Shown: piece by piece, positions 10,423-22,800 of the stretch | Numbering within the stretch: the stretch's first letter is position 1 | How the letters are laid out: every line of letters starts with the position of its first letter | Source of the DNA: Azolla caroliniana | Taxonomy: Eukaryota > Polypodiophyta | Assembly (NCBI GenBank): GCA_043228905.1 | Contig: JBHGNT010000021.1 | Coordinates: 2,542,001 to 2,606,000, forward strand | Reading direction: 5' to 3' | DNA length: 64,000 bases | The notes under the pieces: model-generated | Database searches by the model: none | The model's input: the letters and a program-made list of their open reading frames with translations, nothing else | What the model was told of the DNA's origin: nothing | Program-made: the position numbers and the translations under genes

Positions 10423-13400
10423 CCTTGTCCCTCCTCTAGGGGACATTTTTTCTTTGGATTGTGCTCTTGATGTGTTAAGGCTTTACCTTATGATGCTTTG
10501 TTGGTAAAAGCTTATTTATACTACCTACTTCATTATAATGCTCCAAAGGAGTGTCCTTCCTTCCTTCTCCTTCTCACTATATTTTTTCTCAATGCAATTT
10601 GTTGGTTTTGCATTTCCTTACCAATGTTAGAAAATATGTAATTAAAACTAATCAAACTTGATTAGTAGAAAATTAGAGTTATAGAAGCTTATTAAGGAAG
10701 AAAACAAATGATTATAATAGATCAATAAAAACAATAGTAGAATGAATATTTCTATAAAAAATGAAGCTAAGTAATAAAAGCTCATACACACAAAAAGAGC
10801 TTTTAAAGATTTATACATGTAACATTTATCCTCCAAATAGATATAGAGAATACATTTTTGGGTGCGAGCAATATAATGACAATTCTATACCTCCAAAATT
10901 GACAAAAGAGCGTTTCTTAAGATGCTCGTTTATGCAAATCGCTTATGTTTAAACAAGACTTTTGTAATGCATAAAACAAATGTGGTTTGAATGGTGTTGT
11001 TGAAAGATGAACATGTATCTTTTCACTTGCTCCATAGATACTGAATTCCTTGAGCCTAGGCATGAAAAACCTCAAATCAAACATCTTGAATGTTATATGT
11101 TGAATTTCAAGAAGCAAATTTAGTCCTTGGATAGAAAATGGGTTTGTGGAAAGTAAGGTGTTGTCAATTTTTTTAAAGGATCAAGAATTAGATTGCAAAC
11201 ATTACTTTCAATCCTTAATCACTAAATCAAAAGAAATAACACAAAGTAGATGAACATTCTCCTAGGGTTCTCGTAGTGGCCATGAGCTTACTTTTAATCA
11301 AACAAATTTTTATAGATTTGGGAGTGGATGGAAGTGACTCTTGTTATGTTAAATCTTGCTCATACTAATATCTTGATCTTTATGCTTTGTTCACAATAAT
11401 GAGTTCTTCGTGTTTTCGCATCCTATTTATCCCATTGTCCCTCGAGGATTTCCAATTTAAAAAATGTTTGGGGATTGCGATCACATTAGCAATTCAAAAG
11501 CTTTTCAAGCATGAGCATAGGACGATCTTTTATTGCAATCGATTCAAATAGACAAAATATAATTCAATGAACAAATCTAGAACAATGAAAGTTAGGCCAA
11601 GCTAATTGCTAGGAACATAGTAGATTGATTCTTGTAAGAGGAGCACTATTCTAACAATGAAGTGTAAGTTATAAGTTATAACTATTGATGTTCTCATGCA
11701 TAGAAAAATTTAAAAACCGGAAGCACGAGATGAAGCATTTGTTTTAGAAAGCTTCTACACTCTTCCGCGAAGTCTTATGAGACATTGTCTCCTGTCAAAG
11801 CTTAAAGAGTTTGAAAACAATGGATTGACTTTGTTTTAATAATTAATTAATTAAAAATAGGACTTCGTATTATGTCCTACCTATGAGTCTGTGACTCTCC
11901 TCATGAAAATGACAAAAGTGTTGTCATATTTGGCAATGAAGATAGTAGATAGTTGGAAATAACGTTTCTTTCAAATTTGAGCTCCTAGAATAGCACATCA
12001 AATTTTTGAAAGCCATATTACACATGAGGTAGCTCGCCTTCTGAGGGAGATGATTTTAATACAAAATTGCAATATTCCACATAATTCTATCATTTGTTTC
12101 TCTATTGCAATCAAATATTTCATGTTTTCTAATCTTTGACACCCCTATTCTTTTTTGACATATAAATAAATCTAGTAGCTCAATGTTGACTTTGTATGTC
12201 ATTATTAGTCACATAGGAGACACTAACTTCCAACACACAGACAAAAATAGCAAAAGAAAGAGAGACGAGGTCGTAATGAAGTTCCACAAATTCTACGGTA
12301 GAGGAATTCTATTGATCACTTGGTCCTCGGCCCCATATTCTAAAGCACAAAAAAAGGATTAACAGAAGCCACACATATGTTATATATGGATTAGCTTGAC
12401 TAATTGATATCTAAGATTTTGATAAATGTTTAGTAATATTCTTCTTAAGCCTTGTTAGAATAAATATGTTTCCCATGCCATATCCTTCACAAGACATACA
12501 AATATTTATGAAAGTCACACAAATGTCAGAATATAAAAATAAATGCTCATAAATCCGCGATTTAAAAACATCAATAATCACAACATATGTGTGGGTTTGC
12601 AGCCCAAGACAATTATCTAGATTTATCGTTTAATACTAATTCACTTCCGTTCTCATCAACAACATTATTATTCAATCAATTTAAAAAGCAAGGGCTCCTT
12701 TCATGACAATAGATGGTGTTGGCATTCAACAAAATTGAAAATACAAGGTCTTGAATCAACTTGTCCACTTACATAAAACCAACTTGTTGAACAAACATAT
12801 GAATGACAAATCCTTGTCCATGGAAGTATAATGTGATTGACTTTTTCAGTTATTGCCAACAAAGACGACCTTCTCTACAAAACTTTATGGCATCGTAAAG
12901 TTAGAACCAAAAAACAAGATGTTAAGGTCAATTGATCCATGAGGATTTGTTTTAAAACAACATTGAAGTTTAAAAAGGTTCCATGACATTGAAATGTAGT
13001 TCATCTTCCACATCTCAGTTCTCATTGTTAGATTTCCATGATCCATCCATAATGCCTCCATACTTTTTGAGACTCAAGAACATGGGCCTAGGAAATATAA
13101 TATGACAAATCACCTCAAAATCACTTGTAGTAACTTTACTAGGATAAAGAAACCATACATTTAATTATTCGTTTCCATGTACGTTTTTTTTAGGTTTACA
13201 TGTGCAACGATGAGAAGATGCTTAAAGCTAAAGACATGTTGTAAAGATGATGAACGACCAATAAATCCTAAATACCATAAGGTATATCCAAGGCTTATAT
13301 ATAGATCATGATCAACTTTTCTTAAATCCGAGATAGATATAAAATTATCTTGGCATCCACAATGAGAAACTGTATGATTCTTCAAAACAAAACTATGAAA

Positions 13401-14017
13401 CTGTAATACCAAAACTTGTTCGTAGCTTGAGGGAGTGTCTCCGGATGCGATAATAGTTTCTTTGGATTTCAAGCTTGCAGTGGCATAGACTCTAGTGATA
13501 AAGGCCAAAAATACATATCCAGCTTGTAAAAAGAGAGAGTTTTTCTTTTTTTTTGAACGCATTGTTGGTGGTAATTCCTTGCTTGATATGGATGCTAAAT
13601 ATGGTTGGATTGTTAAAGCTACATGAGTGTTCAATAGTTTTCTAGTTAAATATATTGCAATATTCTTTGTAATTGTGGACTGTTTTGTATATTGCCTTTG
13701 GCCACTTTAAGTTTAATACCAATGGAGGGCATTTTTTATGGGAAAAAAAAACCACGAAACTGTATTGACAATGCATGAAACTTTTATGTAGGCACCCCAA
13801 CATCAAAAGAATATTCTTTTGATGTTAAAATGTAGACTTAGTAGGTTGAGGTGCAAGATATGAGTGTTGGGATAAAGCATTTCCTTTTTCCTTGTTGTGG
13901 CTTAGCCCAATATGTAATCTTAAATATAAAAGACGTGGGGAAATTGTGTGCCATGAGCTTATCACCTATTTAGAACTCTAGCATTCTTGAAGTGCGTAAG
14001 GTTCTTGTCATCAAGAC
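10423..14017. other. AT-rich intergenic stretch, no gene seen
   Basis: Only short open frames occur. The longest, 13161-13634 on the minus strand (157 codons), has no domain I recognise. A LINE-like 3' end (ACCAATGGAG followed by a T-rich and then A-rich tail) is at about 13715-13755. A perfect 28-bp palindrome lies at 13799-13826. Around 13865-13945 a TGTTGGGATAAAG start and an AAATATAAAAG box resemble a degraded LTR end, abutting the U-box pseudogene. Confidence 0.55.
13799..13826. repeat. Perfect 28-bp palindrome
   Basis: Two 14-base arms with no spacer; the left arm is AACATCAAAAGAAT and the right arm is its exact reverse complement. The flanking bases do not continue the symmetry. Confidence 0.95.
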
Positions 14018-15404
14018 TGTGGCGGCGGACAACACCTCAAGACCTTGCAAGTCGACCGGTTGCCCAACACGAAGGCAACCATGGAAGCCACCAAGCTCAC
14101 CGTCGAGTTCTTCGTACAAAAGCTTCGGAAATCGGGCGGACATGTGGAGGTGCAAAGACAAGCGGCATATGAGATTCGGCTCATGGCGAAGGAAGGAATG
14201 GACAACAAGATTTGCGTGGCGGCCGCCGGAGCTATCCCGGTGTTTGTAAAGCTCATGGCGAGCTCGACCGACAAGGCTACCCAAGAGAACATGGTCACGA
14301 CATTGTTGAACCTATCGTTGAATGAGAGGAACAAGGAGGAGATCACGGCGGTGGAAGGTGTGGTCGATGGCCTTGTGAGGGTCTTGAGAGATAGCCGGGG
14401 CGCTTCGGACGCGACTAGGAAGAACGTGGCAACCACGCTTTTTAGCCTCACCACTTCGAAAGGCAACCGAGAAGCGATCGGTTTGAAGAAAGGTGCTATC
14501 GATGGCCACTTGGAGCTCATGAGAATGGGCTAGAGCCGGGGCAAGAAAGACGCAACTTGTCACGGACACACCAAGTGCGGACTAAGACGGAGCACAGATG
14601 ATGAGGCTACGACGGAGCGATGACAGAATGACACAAGAGCATAAAGATAGAGATGAAGATTAAGGATAGAAGATGGGCGAAACGAGAATACTAGATTGAT
14701 ATGTCCATGACTGGCGTTGTTCACCTTGAATTCCTTCAAGGTGAACTCAACTATTTATACTAAGTGGCATGCATACCTGTTGCACGCATGTAATACAATA
14801 GAGGATGTAGGTAGTAGGTAAGCATGCATGTGCCAAGTGTTAATAATACAAGGGAGAAATTATGCACATGATGCTACCTAAAACTTACAATGAGGAAGTA
14901 TATACATGATTATATGCTAGATGTGTGGTTAACACATAACACTCGATTATAACTTGATCATGTCAAGAGTTCAAATCTTGACACAACTCTTGCTTTGTTG
15001 AACATAGGCCTAGGGAATGGGCACCAAGCCATGTCCCTCCTGAAGAAAGGAACTGTCTTGACGGTGCTCGAGCTCTTGGAAAGCGAGGACCGAGAGCTCT
15101 CGGCCGAGCTAGTGGCTCTCCTCGGGGTTTTGGCCCGACGACCTGAGGGTTTGGTAGCCGTTATCTCGGGATTGGCTCAGGTGGTCCCGCAACTTGTCCA
15201 GATACTTGTGAACGGGAGTGACGATGCCAATGAGCGGACGACCACCCTTTTGATTGCAGCTTGCTCGTCTTCCGATGACCTCGTGCCCTTGTGTCCACAC
15301 TTGTCGTCTAGTTCATTGTCCGCCGACCTCAGGCGCTGGCTCTTGGGCTCACCACTGCTTCTTTTCGCTCTCAAACAACTTGTCATCGGCGGAAAACCGA
15401 GGGC
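14018..15404 (+). pseudogene. Truncated duplicate of the U-box/ARM ligase, disrupted
   Basis: This copies bases 9376-10343 of the intact PUB gene, starting at the TGTGGCGGCGGACAAC block and ending at GGAAAACCGAGGGC, at high identity. It lacks the N-terminal domain and the U-box. An in-frame TAG at 14531 replaces a CGG of the parent, and a 426-bp insertion (14558-14983) follows 20 bases later. The ARM reading frame then resumes at 14984 and runs to 15410. A 9-bp deletion in the copy relative to parent bases 10015-10023 keeps frame. Most differences from the parent are transitions, many at CpG. There is no poly-A tail at the junction and no upstream promoter. It is not a functional ligase. Confidence 0.93.
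14558..14983 (-). mobile_element. Solo LTR inside the U-box pseudogene
   Basis: The 426-bp insert starts TGTCACGG and ends TTGACA, so it has TG...CA ends with a 5-bp terminal inverted repeat (TGTCA/TGACA). It is flanked by a perfect 5-bp target duplication CAACT at 14553-14557 and 14984-14988. Comparison with the intact gene shows that exactly this piece plus one CAACT is extra. A TATAAATA box reads on the minus strand (about 14752-14759), giving the LTR orientation. No internal retrotransposon sequence is present, so this is a solo LTR left by recombination. Confidence 0.92.
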
Positions 15405-17640
15405 TTCTTAAAATTGATGTCATTATTTAAAGGAATCAACAAGGGCAAAGAGTTCTTTAATATGAACTTTATAGTCGATCTCATCATCATTGAATTATTG
15501 TGAGTGACATGCTATTGGATGCAACTGTCCACCATTTCCTAAATGTGGTTGGACATTCCCAAAGGCGAAATCAAATGCATAAGCTTCAGTGGGCTGCTTG
15601 CCGCCCCAAGCTAAATTGGGCTGCTTTGGATGCATTAGTTACATGTAATGTTCTTTCATGGGGATGCCATGTTATGAATCGTCTGTTATGACCTTTATCA
15701 ATGCATTTACTTCGAGGAGGCACTGTTATGAGTAATGATATGCAAGTGGCATTGGGACAATTTATGGTTTGGTTATTTTTCTCCTTTAAAAGTTATTTTA
15801 GGAGCTAAAGTAACTAATGCTACGGGTGATGCTATGTATTTTAATGTTGATGATGATGGTAGGTTGTGGCATGTATACTCTACGTCAGATGTGTAGATGT
15901 CCGCTAACACATTGGCCATTCGAGTAGTCGCAAGATCGGGAAAAAAAAGGTCTTTGGATCCACCCTTTCAAGAATGCTTGTTGTATTGCTCGTTGTGGGT
16001 TTTTCAAAAAAAACCTCTTCAAAATTTAGATTGGGATCCGGCTGATTATCAATGGAAAAAGCCGACTTATGGTGGAAATGGTGAACATTTGGAGTTTTTC
16101 TAATATTTGGTTAAGCTAGGTAGAAATTTATTGTTGCAATCAAAGTATAAATGTCCTATTGCCATGAAGCACTAGTCTGAGAATAATGTGCAGGAATTAT
16201 AGCTTACAAAATTTTGGAAATGGTTGTGGAGCATGCAATTGCCGAAAAAAGTCATTTGCTCTTCCTGTTGGTGATTGGTTGAAACAACATCAACAATATG
16301 CTTGTGGATTGCATTGTGGCGCACCTATTGAATCGATTTTGCATGTGTTTTGGTTATGTCCCAATATCAAGAAATTCTGGAGTAAGTTGTTTTTATTGTT
16401 GAGACAAAACTATTCTCGATCAATATTCTCTTGGGGTGCAGTATTGTGGGGTGTCCTTGAAGGAGAGGTTATGAGGTATGAAAGTATGCATGCTTCTAAT
16501 GTTTTTCATTTTTCTTATGGACACCTCTTTCTCATCGCGTTTCCTTCTTCTATTCCACAGTTTAGAATTAAAAATCTGGTCATTTGGCATACAATTACGT
16601 CATTGGCTCTTTGGATAATATGGAAAGCGAGATGTGATGTACAACTCAACACTATGCTTATTGAATTTTGGATGTTGTTTGTTCACACACTACATGGGCA
16701 ATATGATGTTTTGTGGCAACGGCAAGTGGCCTTTAAGAACTGATGGCAAGGACTCCAATTATTTTCAGAGACAACTGCTGGTCCAAAGTGGAATTATGTC
16801 ATACCTTCGTTTATTGTGGATAGTGGATAGTAAGTATTGTTCTACTTGTTCATATATGACATCATCTGTATCATAAGATGTACTAGCTTTTGTATCTTAC
16901 AAAAAGAAGTGAGATGAAATGTCTCCTTTTGTTTTTCCTATGTAGACTTTTGAAGTAATATACTAAGGTGCATCTTCTTTTAAAAAAAAGCTTCAGTGGG
17001 TTACTTTAGCATGGGCTACAATAAGTTCAAATGTAAATGCCCATCTAAGATTAGCAAATGTTTTTTCTACCTTAGTAGACCAAACAAATGGTTGATTATT
17101 CCATGTAAGTTGTATGAGAGACAACACAATCATTGATAATTCTTGATAAATTTGCAATAAAAATTCACATCTTGTGTTTTGGAATAGACCAATGTATCCT
17201 CTAGCTATATGATTAAGATGCCTAGAAAATGTTGAAAATGTCATTAGCCATATGTTGAAAAACATGTGGTGCATTTGTAAGACTGAATAACATGAGTGTA
17301 TTCAAAATGACCATATTGTCTATGAAAGGTCGTCTTCCACTCGTTAATTGGATGAATCCAAACAAGTTTATATGCACCCTATAGATCACTCTTTGTGAAA
17401 TACTTAGCTCCAGGAAGACTTTCTAAGAGATTAGAGATCAAAGGTACAACATATTTGTTGTGTATGGTGGATTAGTAGGTCAAGGGGACTATCATAAGGC
17501 TGATGTTTGGACAACTTGCTACCTTTGGCTTTATCAAATACATTTATGAATTTTCGATAAGTTGGACCTCTAATATATTGTGAGAGCTATTAGAAGGCTT
17601 CATTATCATTCCAAATAGTAACATTTCATGTTGCCATGTC
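15405..17640 (-). mobile_element. Decayed Ty3/gypsy pol fragment, split by a LINE
   Basis: Read on the minus strand from about 17420 downward there are reverse transcriptase blocks (FTKSDL, AYKLVWIHP, EWKTTF, YGHFEY). These are followed by the RT-RNase H connection around 17000-17274 (QPFVWSTKVEKTF). RNase H pieces lie at 15420-15590 (DFAFGNV, HPIACHSQ, EIDYKVHIKELFALV). Stops and frame breaks are frequent. The RNase H part is interrupted by the LINE at 15594-16987. No LTRs can be assigned. The left edge abuts the U-box pseudogene at about 15404. Confidence 0.82.
15594..16987 (+). mobile_element. 5'-truncated LINE (non-LTR retrotransposon) with 13-bp target duplication
   Basis: The insert is flanked by AAGCTTCAGTGGG at 15581-15593 and 16988-17000. 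It ends in an A-rich tail, as expected for target-primed reverse transcription. An open frame at 16186-16743 (185 codons) carries the zf-RVT zinc-binding signature found at the end of plant LINE ORF2 (C..C.APIESILHVFWLCP....FW), followed by LWIIWKARCDV. Upstream, 15897-16103 holds another piece in a different frame (DWDPADYQWKKP). The reverse transcriptase core and the 5' end are missing and frames are broken, so it is dead on arrival or decayed. Confidence 0.88.
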
Positions 17641-17964
17641 GTGAATAGCGCTTGCAATGCGATAACTAGACTTTTGTGACGTTGACCCTCTAGTATAGTA
17701 GTATGAACTAGAATTCTTGATTACTTGGTTGTCTTCTCTTAACTTCTCGATATTGTTGGTCAATTTCTAGATTTGAAGCTCAAACCAAGGACAAATTGAT
17801 ATTTGGGGCTACTAATTATATTAGTGAAAAATATTACACATGGTAAATCACCTATATGACTTGTATGAACTCAAATTCTTTGACAATATCTCTAGAACCA
17901 TTAGGATGACCATCAATGACTAATTAAGAGGCTAAACAAGATAGTTTATGAAAGGATAAGTATC

Positions 17965-18803
17965 TGTTAGGAATATGGATCCGAATCGGGATGATTTACA
18001 CTACCAACACAAGTTTCCAAATAGACGAAACCACAAGACAAAAATGGGAGCACACCGAAATTTAACGTGGAAAACCCAAAAACTGGGAAAAACCACGGGA
18101 ACCTTAGGTTCTGAAACAGATTCACTATTTTTTGAGTTTACAAGGTGTTCACAGCCTCTAGAGCAAACACTTTAGAGGAATACACACATATTTCAAGGCG
18201 ACAACCTTGGTTACAATATTCACCCTAACGGGCGAAATAAACAACAAGAAGAAACCAAAAAACACAGAACAAATAAACCTGTTACAGATAGCCAGAAGAG
18301 TTGTTGTCGACTCTTTGGGTAGTCGGACAACACCTCGTGAGATCTCTGTCTTCACTTCTGTAACGGGTTCTTTCTCTTGATTGCCCTTTTCTTGAGCTCT
18401 CTTTCTACAGAATCTTTACAACGTTCTCTCACACTATTCCCTCTCTCATATCACTGTTTTTCAGCCTTATTTCTGTTTTTCATATGTTGTTTTCTCTGTA
18501 TCGTGCTTTGTTCTTCCTCTCTATCTCTCAACCCTTTTATCTCGTTGTTTTTGCACCCTTTTTATGAGCCTTGTAAAGTAACGTCTTTCTTTGTCCCTGT
18601 ACACACACTCACACACAAAAAAGAAAAAGGACACGCACAAAAAAAAGCATACATAACATATATATATATATATATATATATAGTTAAAAATAATTATAAC
18701 GATTTTACTTTTTAGCTGAGCTTAAGCTGCTTCGGCACTGAGTCATCAACCGCTGTGAGCAGACTCCATGTCGTGGGCTCCACTTGAGTGGATAGTCCCA
18801 ACA
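17965..18803 (-). mobile_element. 3' LTR of old Ty1/copia element B
   Basis: The 839-bp piece begins TGTTAGG and ends CCCAACA. Immediately inside, bases 18804-18830 give on the minus strand a purine-rich tract (AGATGGAGGGGGAGAAT) that is a classic polypurine tract, followed by element B's RNase H region. A TA dinucleotide run lies at 18659-18681. The 5' LTR of B is not present in the window, so its age cannot be judged from LTR divergence. Confidence 0.85.
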
Positions 18804-19199
18804 ATTCTCCCCCTCCATCTCAAGTGGGGGTCGCAACTAGGTTTGTCTTTGTTTGCAAACTTCAAGCTTCACCCTTGACAAACATTTTGTCATAATGTCA
18901 AAGCCATTCTCATTTGTGTGAATCTTTTCAATGTGCATCTACTTTTCTTCAAGCACATCTCTAATCCAATGGTATCTAACATCTATGTGTTTTGACTTAG
19001 AATGAAAGGGAGCATTCTTGGTTAAATGTATAACACTTTGGCTATCACAATACAGAATGTATCTTTCTTGAATCAACCCCAACTCTTGTAGGAATTTCTT
19101 CAGCCATAGCAATTCCTTACTGGCTTCGGTGGCAACATTATATTTAACCTCTGTTGTGGACAATACCACACATTTTTGTAGTCTCGACTACCAAAAGAC

Positions 19200-19814
19200 T
19201 GTTGAACACAGTGCTCGGCCACCACCGAGGAATAGGATCAACTCACAGAAAACAGGAAATACAAAATGCACGAAGACAATAGAGAGAAGAGTACACAGGA
19301 TGTTTTACGTGGAAAACCCTAAATGGGAAAAACCACGGGAGTCCTCAAACTCCAACTATCACTATAAACAGAGATGTACAATGGTGAAGCTACAAGGCAA
19401 CAACCTTGAGCTCACTGTCTTCGCCACAGGCGGCGGTAATACACAGAGGCAACGACCTCTTCGTCTCTCTCTCTCGGCTGCTCACTTAGCTCCTTCTAAG
19501 TGGAAAACCAGAAAAATAAGTAACAACAGCAAAACTGTTTGCCCTAAGTCATATTTATACACATATGACTTTCGGGCTATTTACAAATATAGCCTAGAGG
19601 GCCCTTGGCAAACATATTCACAAATATGTCCCCGCATCCGGATCTCTCTCCGGGTACATTCGTCATCCGGCTCCGTAACCGGGGTCTTCATCATCCGGCT
19701 CCGTAGCCGGGGTCTTCATCATCCGGCTCCGATACCGGGTACTCCTCATTCGGGTCTTCATTCCCGATTCCCGGACATCCGACCATCCCATCCGGAGGGA
19801 CCGTAATCCCAACA
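19200..19814 (-). repeat. 3' LTR of copia element D
   Basis: 615 bp, TG...CA ends. On the minus strand a TATAAATA box is at about plus 19553-19560. Three 28-30-bp tandem units rich in CCGG (19664-19749, CATCCGGCTCCGTAACCGG core) lie in U3 upstream of it. A CT run near 19467-19475 is one CT unit shorter than in the other LTR. Confidence 0.96.
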
Positions 19815-19824
19815 AACTCCCCCT

Positions 19825-22800
19825 TCACTTCGGCATGGGATGTCTTTCCAGTCCGACCCTCTTCCGGCACGCTTCCAGCTTGTCGGGTGTGAGCACTTTG
19901 GTCAGCATATCTGACCCGTTCTCGTCCGTGTGGATCTTCGTCAGCACGAACTCCTGGTCTTCTATCCTTTCCCGGATCCAGTGATATCTTCGCTGGATGT
20001 GCTTCGTCCGGGAGTGATAGGCCACGTTCTTCGCAAGGTGGATGGCACTCTGACTGTCGCAGTAGAGTCGGTACTCCTCCTGCCGGATACCGAGCTCTCT
20101 AATGAAGTCCTTCATCCATATCATTTCCTTGCCGGCTTCAACAACCGCCATGTACTCCGCCTCCGTGGTTGACAACGCAACCGTCTTCTGCAGCCTCGAC
20201 TGCCACGAAACAGCTCCCCCTGCATACGTCATCACATACCCTGATGTGGACCGGCTGGTATCTGCAATAGCCGACATATCCGAATCGGTAAAGCCGTCGA
20301 GTTCGGGCTTGCCGGAGCCGAATCGGAGGCACACGTTTGTCGTGCCCTTCAGGTATCGGAGTATCCACTTGGCCACGTTCCAGTGCTCTTTGCCGGGATT
20401 GCTCATGTACTGGCTCACCACTCCGACTGCATATCATATGTCCGGTCTTGTACACACCATTGCGTACATCAAGCTTCCGACGGCAGAGGCATATGGTACT
20501 TTCATCATGTCCTCCTTCTCAGCCTTTGTCTTGGGACTTTGCTTGCTGGACAACTTGCAGTTTGCCGGGAGGGTTGACCCGACCGGTCTTGCTTCCGACA
20601 TGTTGAACCGGTGAAGCACCTTTGTCACGTACTTCTCCCGTGACAGCCACAACTGCTTCTTCTTCCGGTCCCGGATGATGTGCATCCCTAGTATTTGCCT
20701 CGCCGGACCCAGGTCCTTCATTGAGAAGGTTCGGTGAAGCGCTTTCTTCAGCATCCGTATCTTGACCTGGTCCCGTCCGACGATCAACATGTCGTCCACG
20801 TACAGGAGGAGTATTAGAAAGTCTCCTCCTTCGAACTTCTTCACAAACACGCAGTGATCGGACTGCGTTTTGTGGTACCCTTCGTCGGTCATGAAAGAGT
20901 CGAACTTCCGGTACCATTGCCGGGGAGCCTGCTTCAGTCCGTAAAGGCTCTTCTTTAACCGGCATACCAGGTGCTCCTTCCCTTTCTTCTCGAATCCTTC
21001 CGGTTGCTGCATGTAGATCTCTTCTTCGAGGTCACCGTGAAGGAATGCCGTCTTCACGTCCATCTGTTCTACCTCGAGGTCCATGCTTGCCGCTATGCTC
21101 AGCACCGTCCGGATGGAGGTCATCTTCACTACCGGGGCAAATATCTCATCGAAGTCGACGCCCTTTTTCTGCTGGAACCCCTTCACCACGATCCTGGCTT
21201 TGTATCTCGGGGGGTTTCCGGCATCTCCCGGTTTCAGCTTGAACACCCACTTGTTTCGAAGTGCCCGCTTTCCTTTCGGCAACTCCACAAGTTCATATGT
21301 GTGGTTCTCATGCAGGGAATCCATCTCCTCCTGCATGGCACTTAACCACCTGGGGCTATGGGTGTCAAGCTTTGCTTCTTCAAAACTCTCCGGCTCCCCT
21401 TCGTCGGTTAGCAGCACGTGCTCAGGTTCCGGAAATCTCCGGGGGGCCCTTCTCTCTCTTAGAGGATATCTCCGTTCCGGAGCTTCGGTAACCGGCTCCT
21501 CCGTTTCCTCTTCATCCGAATCCATTTCGGGATCGGGGCCGGTTCCGGTATCAGTTTCATCTTCCTCGGCCGGTTCTGATTCTTCACCGTCTTCGGCCGG
21601 ATCCTCGAGTGCTAACCGGTCCCTTTCCGGTCGGGACTGCTCCTCGTGGAGTTGATCCTCACCGGTCGACTTGGAGCTCTTCATCTTCTTCTCCGACTCC
21701 CAGTCGGCGAGTGTCTTGTCCTCCATGAAGATGATATCACGACTCCGGAATATCTTTTTGTCGACCGGGTCCCATACTCGGTAGCCGAACTCGTCATCGC
21801 CGTAACCGAGAAATATGCATGGCCGGGTCTTTGGATCTAGCTTTCCTCTCCGGTCCTTTGCCACATGCACATATGCGAGACACCCGAACACCTTCAGATG
21901 CCGGTAGGATACTTCCCTACCGGTCCACACTCTCTGCGGCGTGTCTCCGTCCAAAGGTACTGAGGGTGATCTGTTTATCACGTATGTCGCCGTCGACATT
22001 GCCTCAGCCCAAAACCCCTTGGGTAATTTCGCATGCGCCAGCATACTCCGGACCCTCTCCATTATGGTCCGGTTCATCCTCTCGGCCAGCCCGTTCAGTT
22101 CCGGCGTCTTCGGCACAGTAAACTCGAGCCGGATTCCCTTCGAGCGACAGTACTCCTCGAACTGCCCCCGGTATTCCCCTCCGTTATCTGCTCGTATCGC
22201 TTTCAGCTTCTTGCCGGATTCCCTTTCCACTCTAGCGTGGAGTTCTTTGAAGACGCACAACACTTGGTCCTTTGTCTTCAACGGTGCCGTCCACAGCTTC
22301 CGGCTGTGGTCATCAATGAATGTCACGAAGTACTGGGCTCCGCCATGTGACTTCGTTTCTACTTGACACACGTCAGTGTGCACCAACTCCAATGGTGCGC
22401 TACGTCTCGTCGGTGGCCTTGAGTGGAAGGAGGTTCGGTTCTGCTTACCGGCCAGGCAAGCGGTGCACTTCTCCAGGTGCACATGCTTCACTGGAATAAG
22501 GTTGTCTTCTGCAAGCCTCTTCATCCCCTTCTCACTCATGTGGCACAGTCTCTTGTGCCAAAGCTCACCGGCAGTGTCGGCTGCCACGTTCAACTCCTCC
22601 GGACACAACCAGGCACTCATAAGGTACAATGTGTTGACTTTCCGGGCCCGAGCCACTATCAGGCTCCCCTTGCTGAACTTCATTACGCCGTTCCGGATGC
22701 TACCTGTGTAGCCTTCATCGTCTAGCCTCCCGGCCGAAATCAGGTTCAATCGAACCTCCGGAACATGTCGGACATCCTTCAACAACATTTTACATCCGGT

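Noticed and set aside
13161-13634. 157-codon minus-strand frame
   Set aside because: No recognisable domain, no splice context and AT-rich random-looking composition; I cannot support it as a gene.
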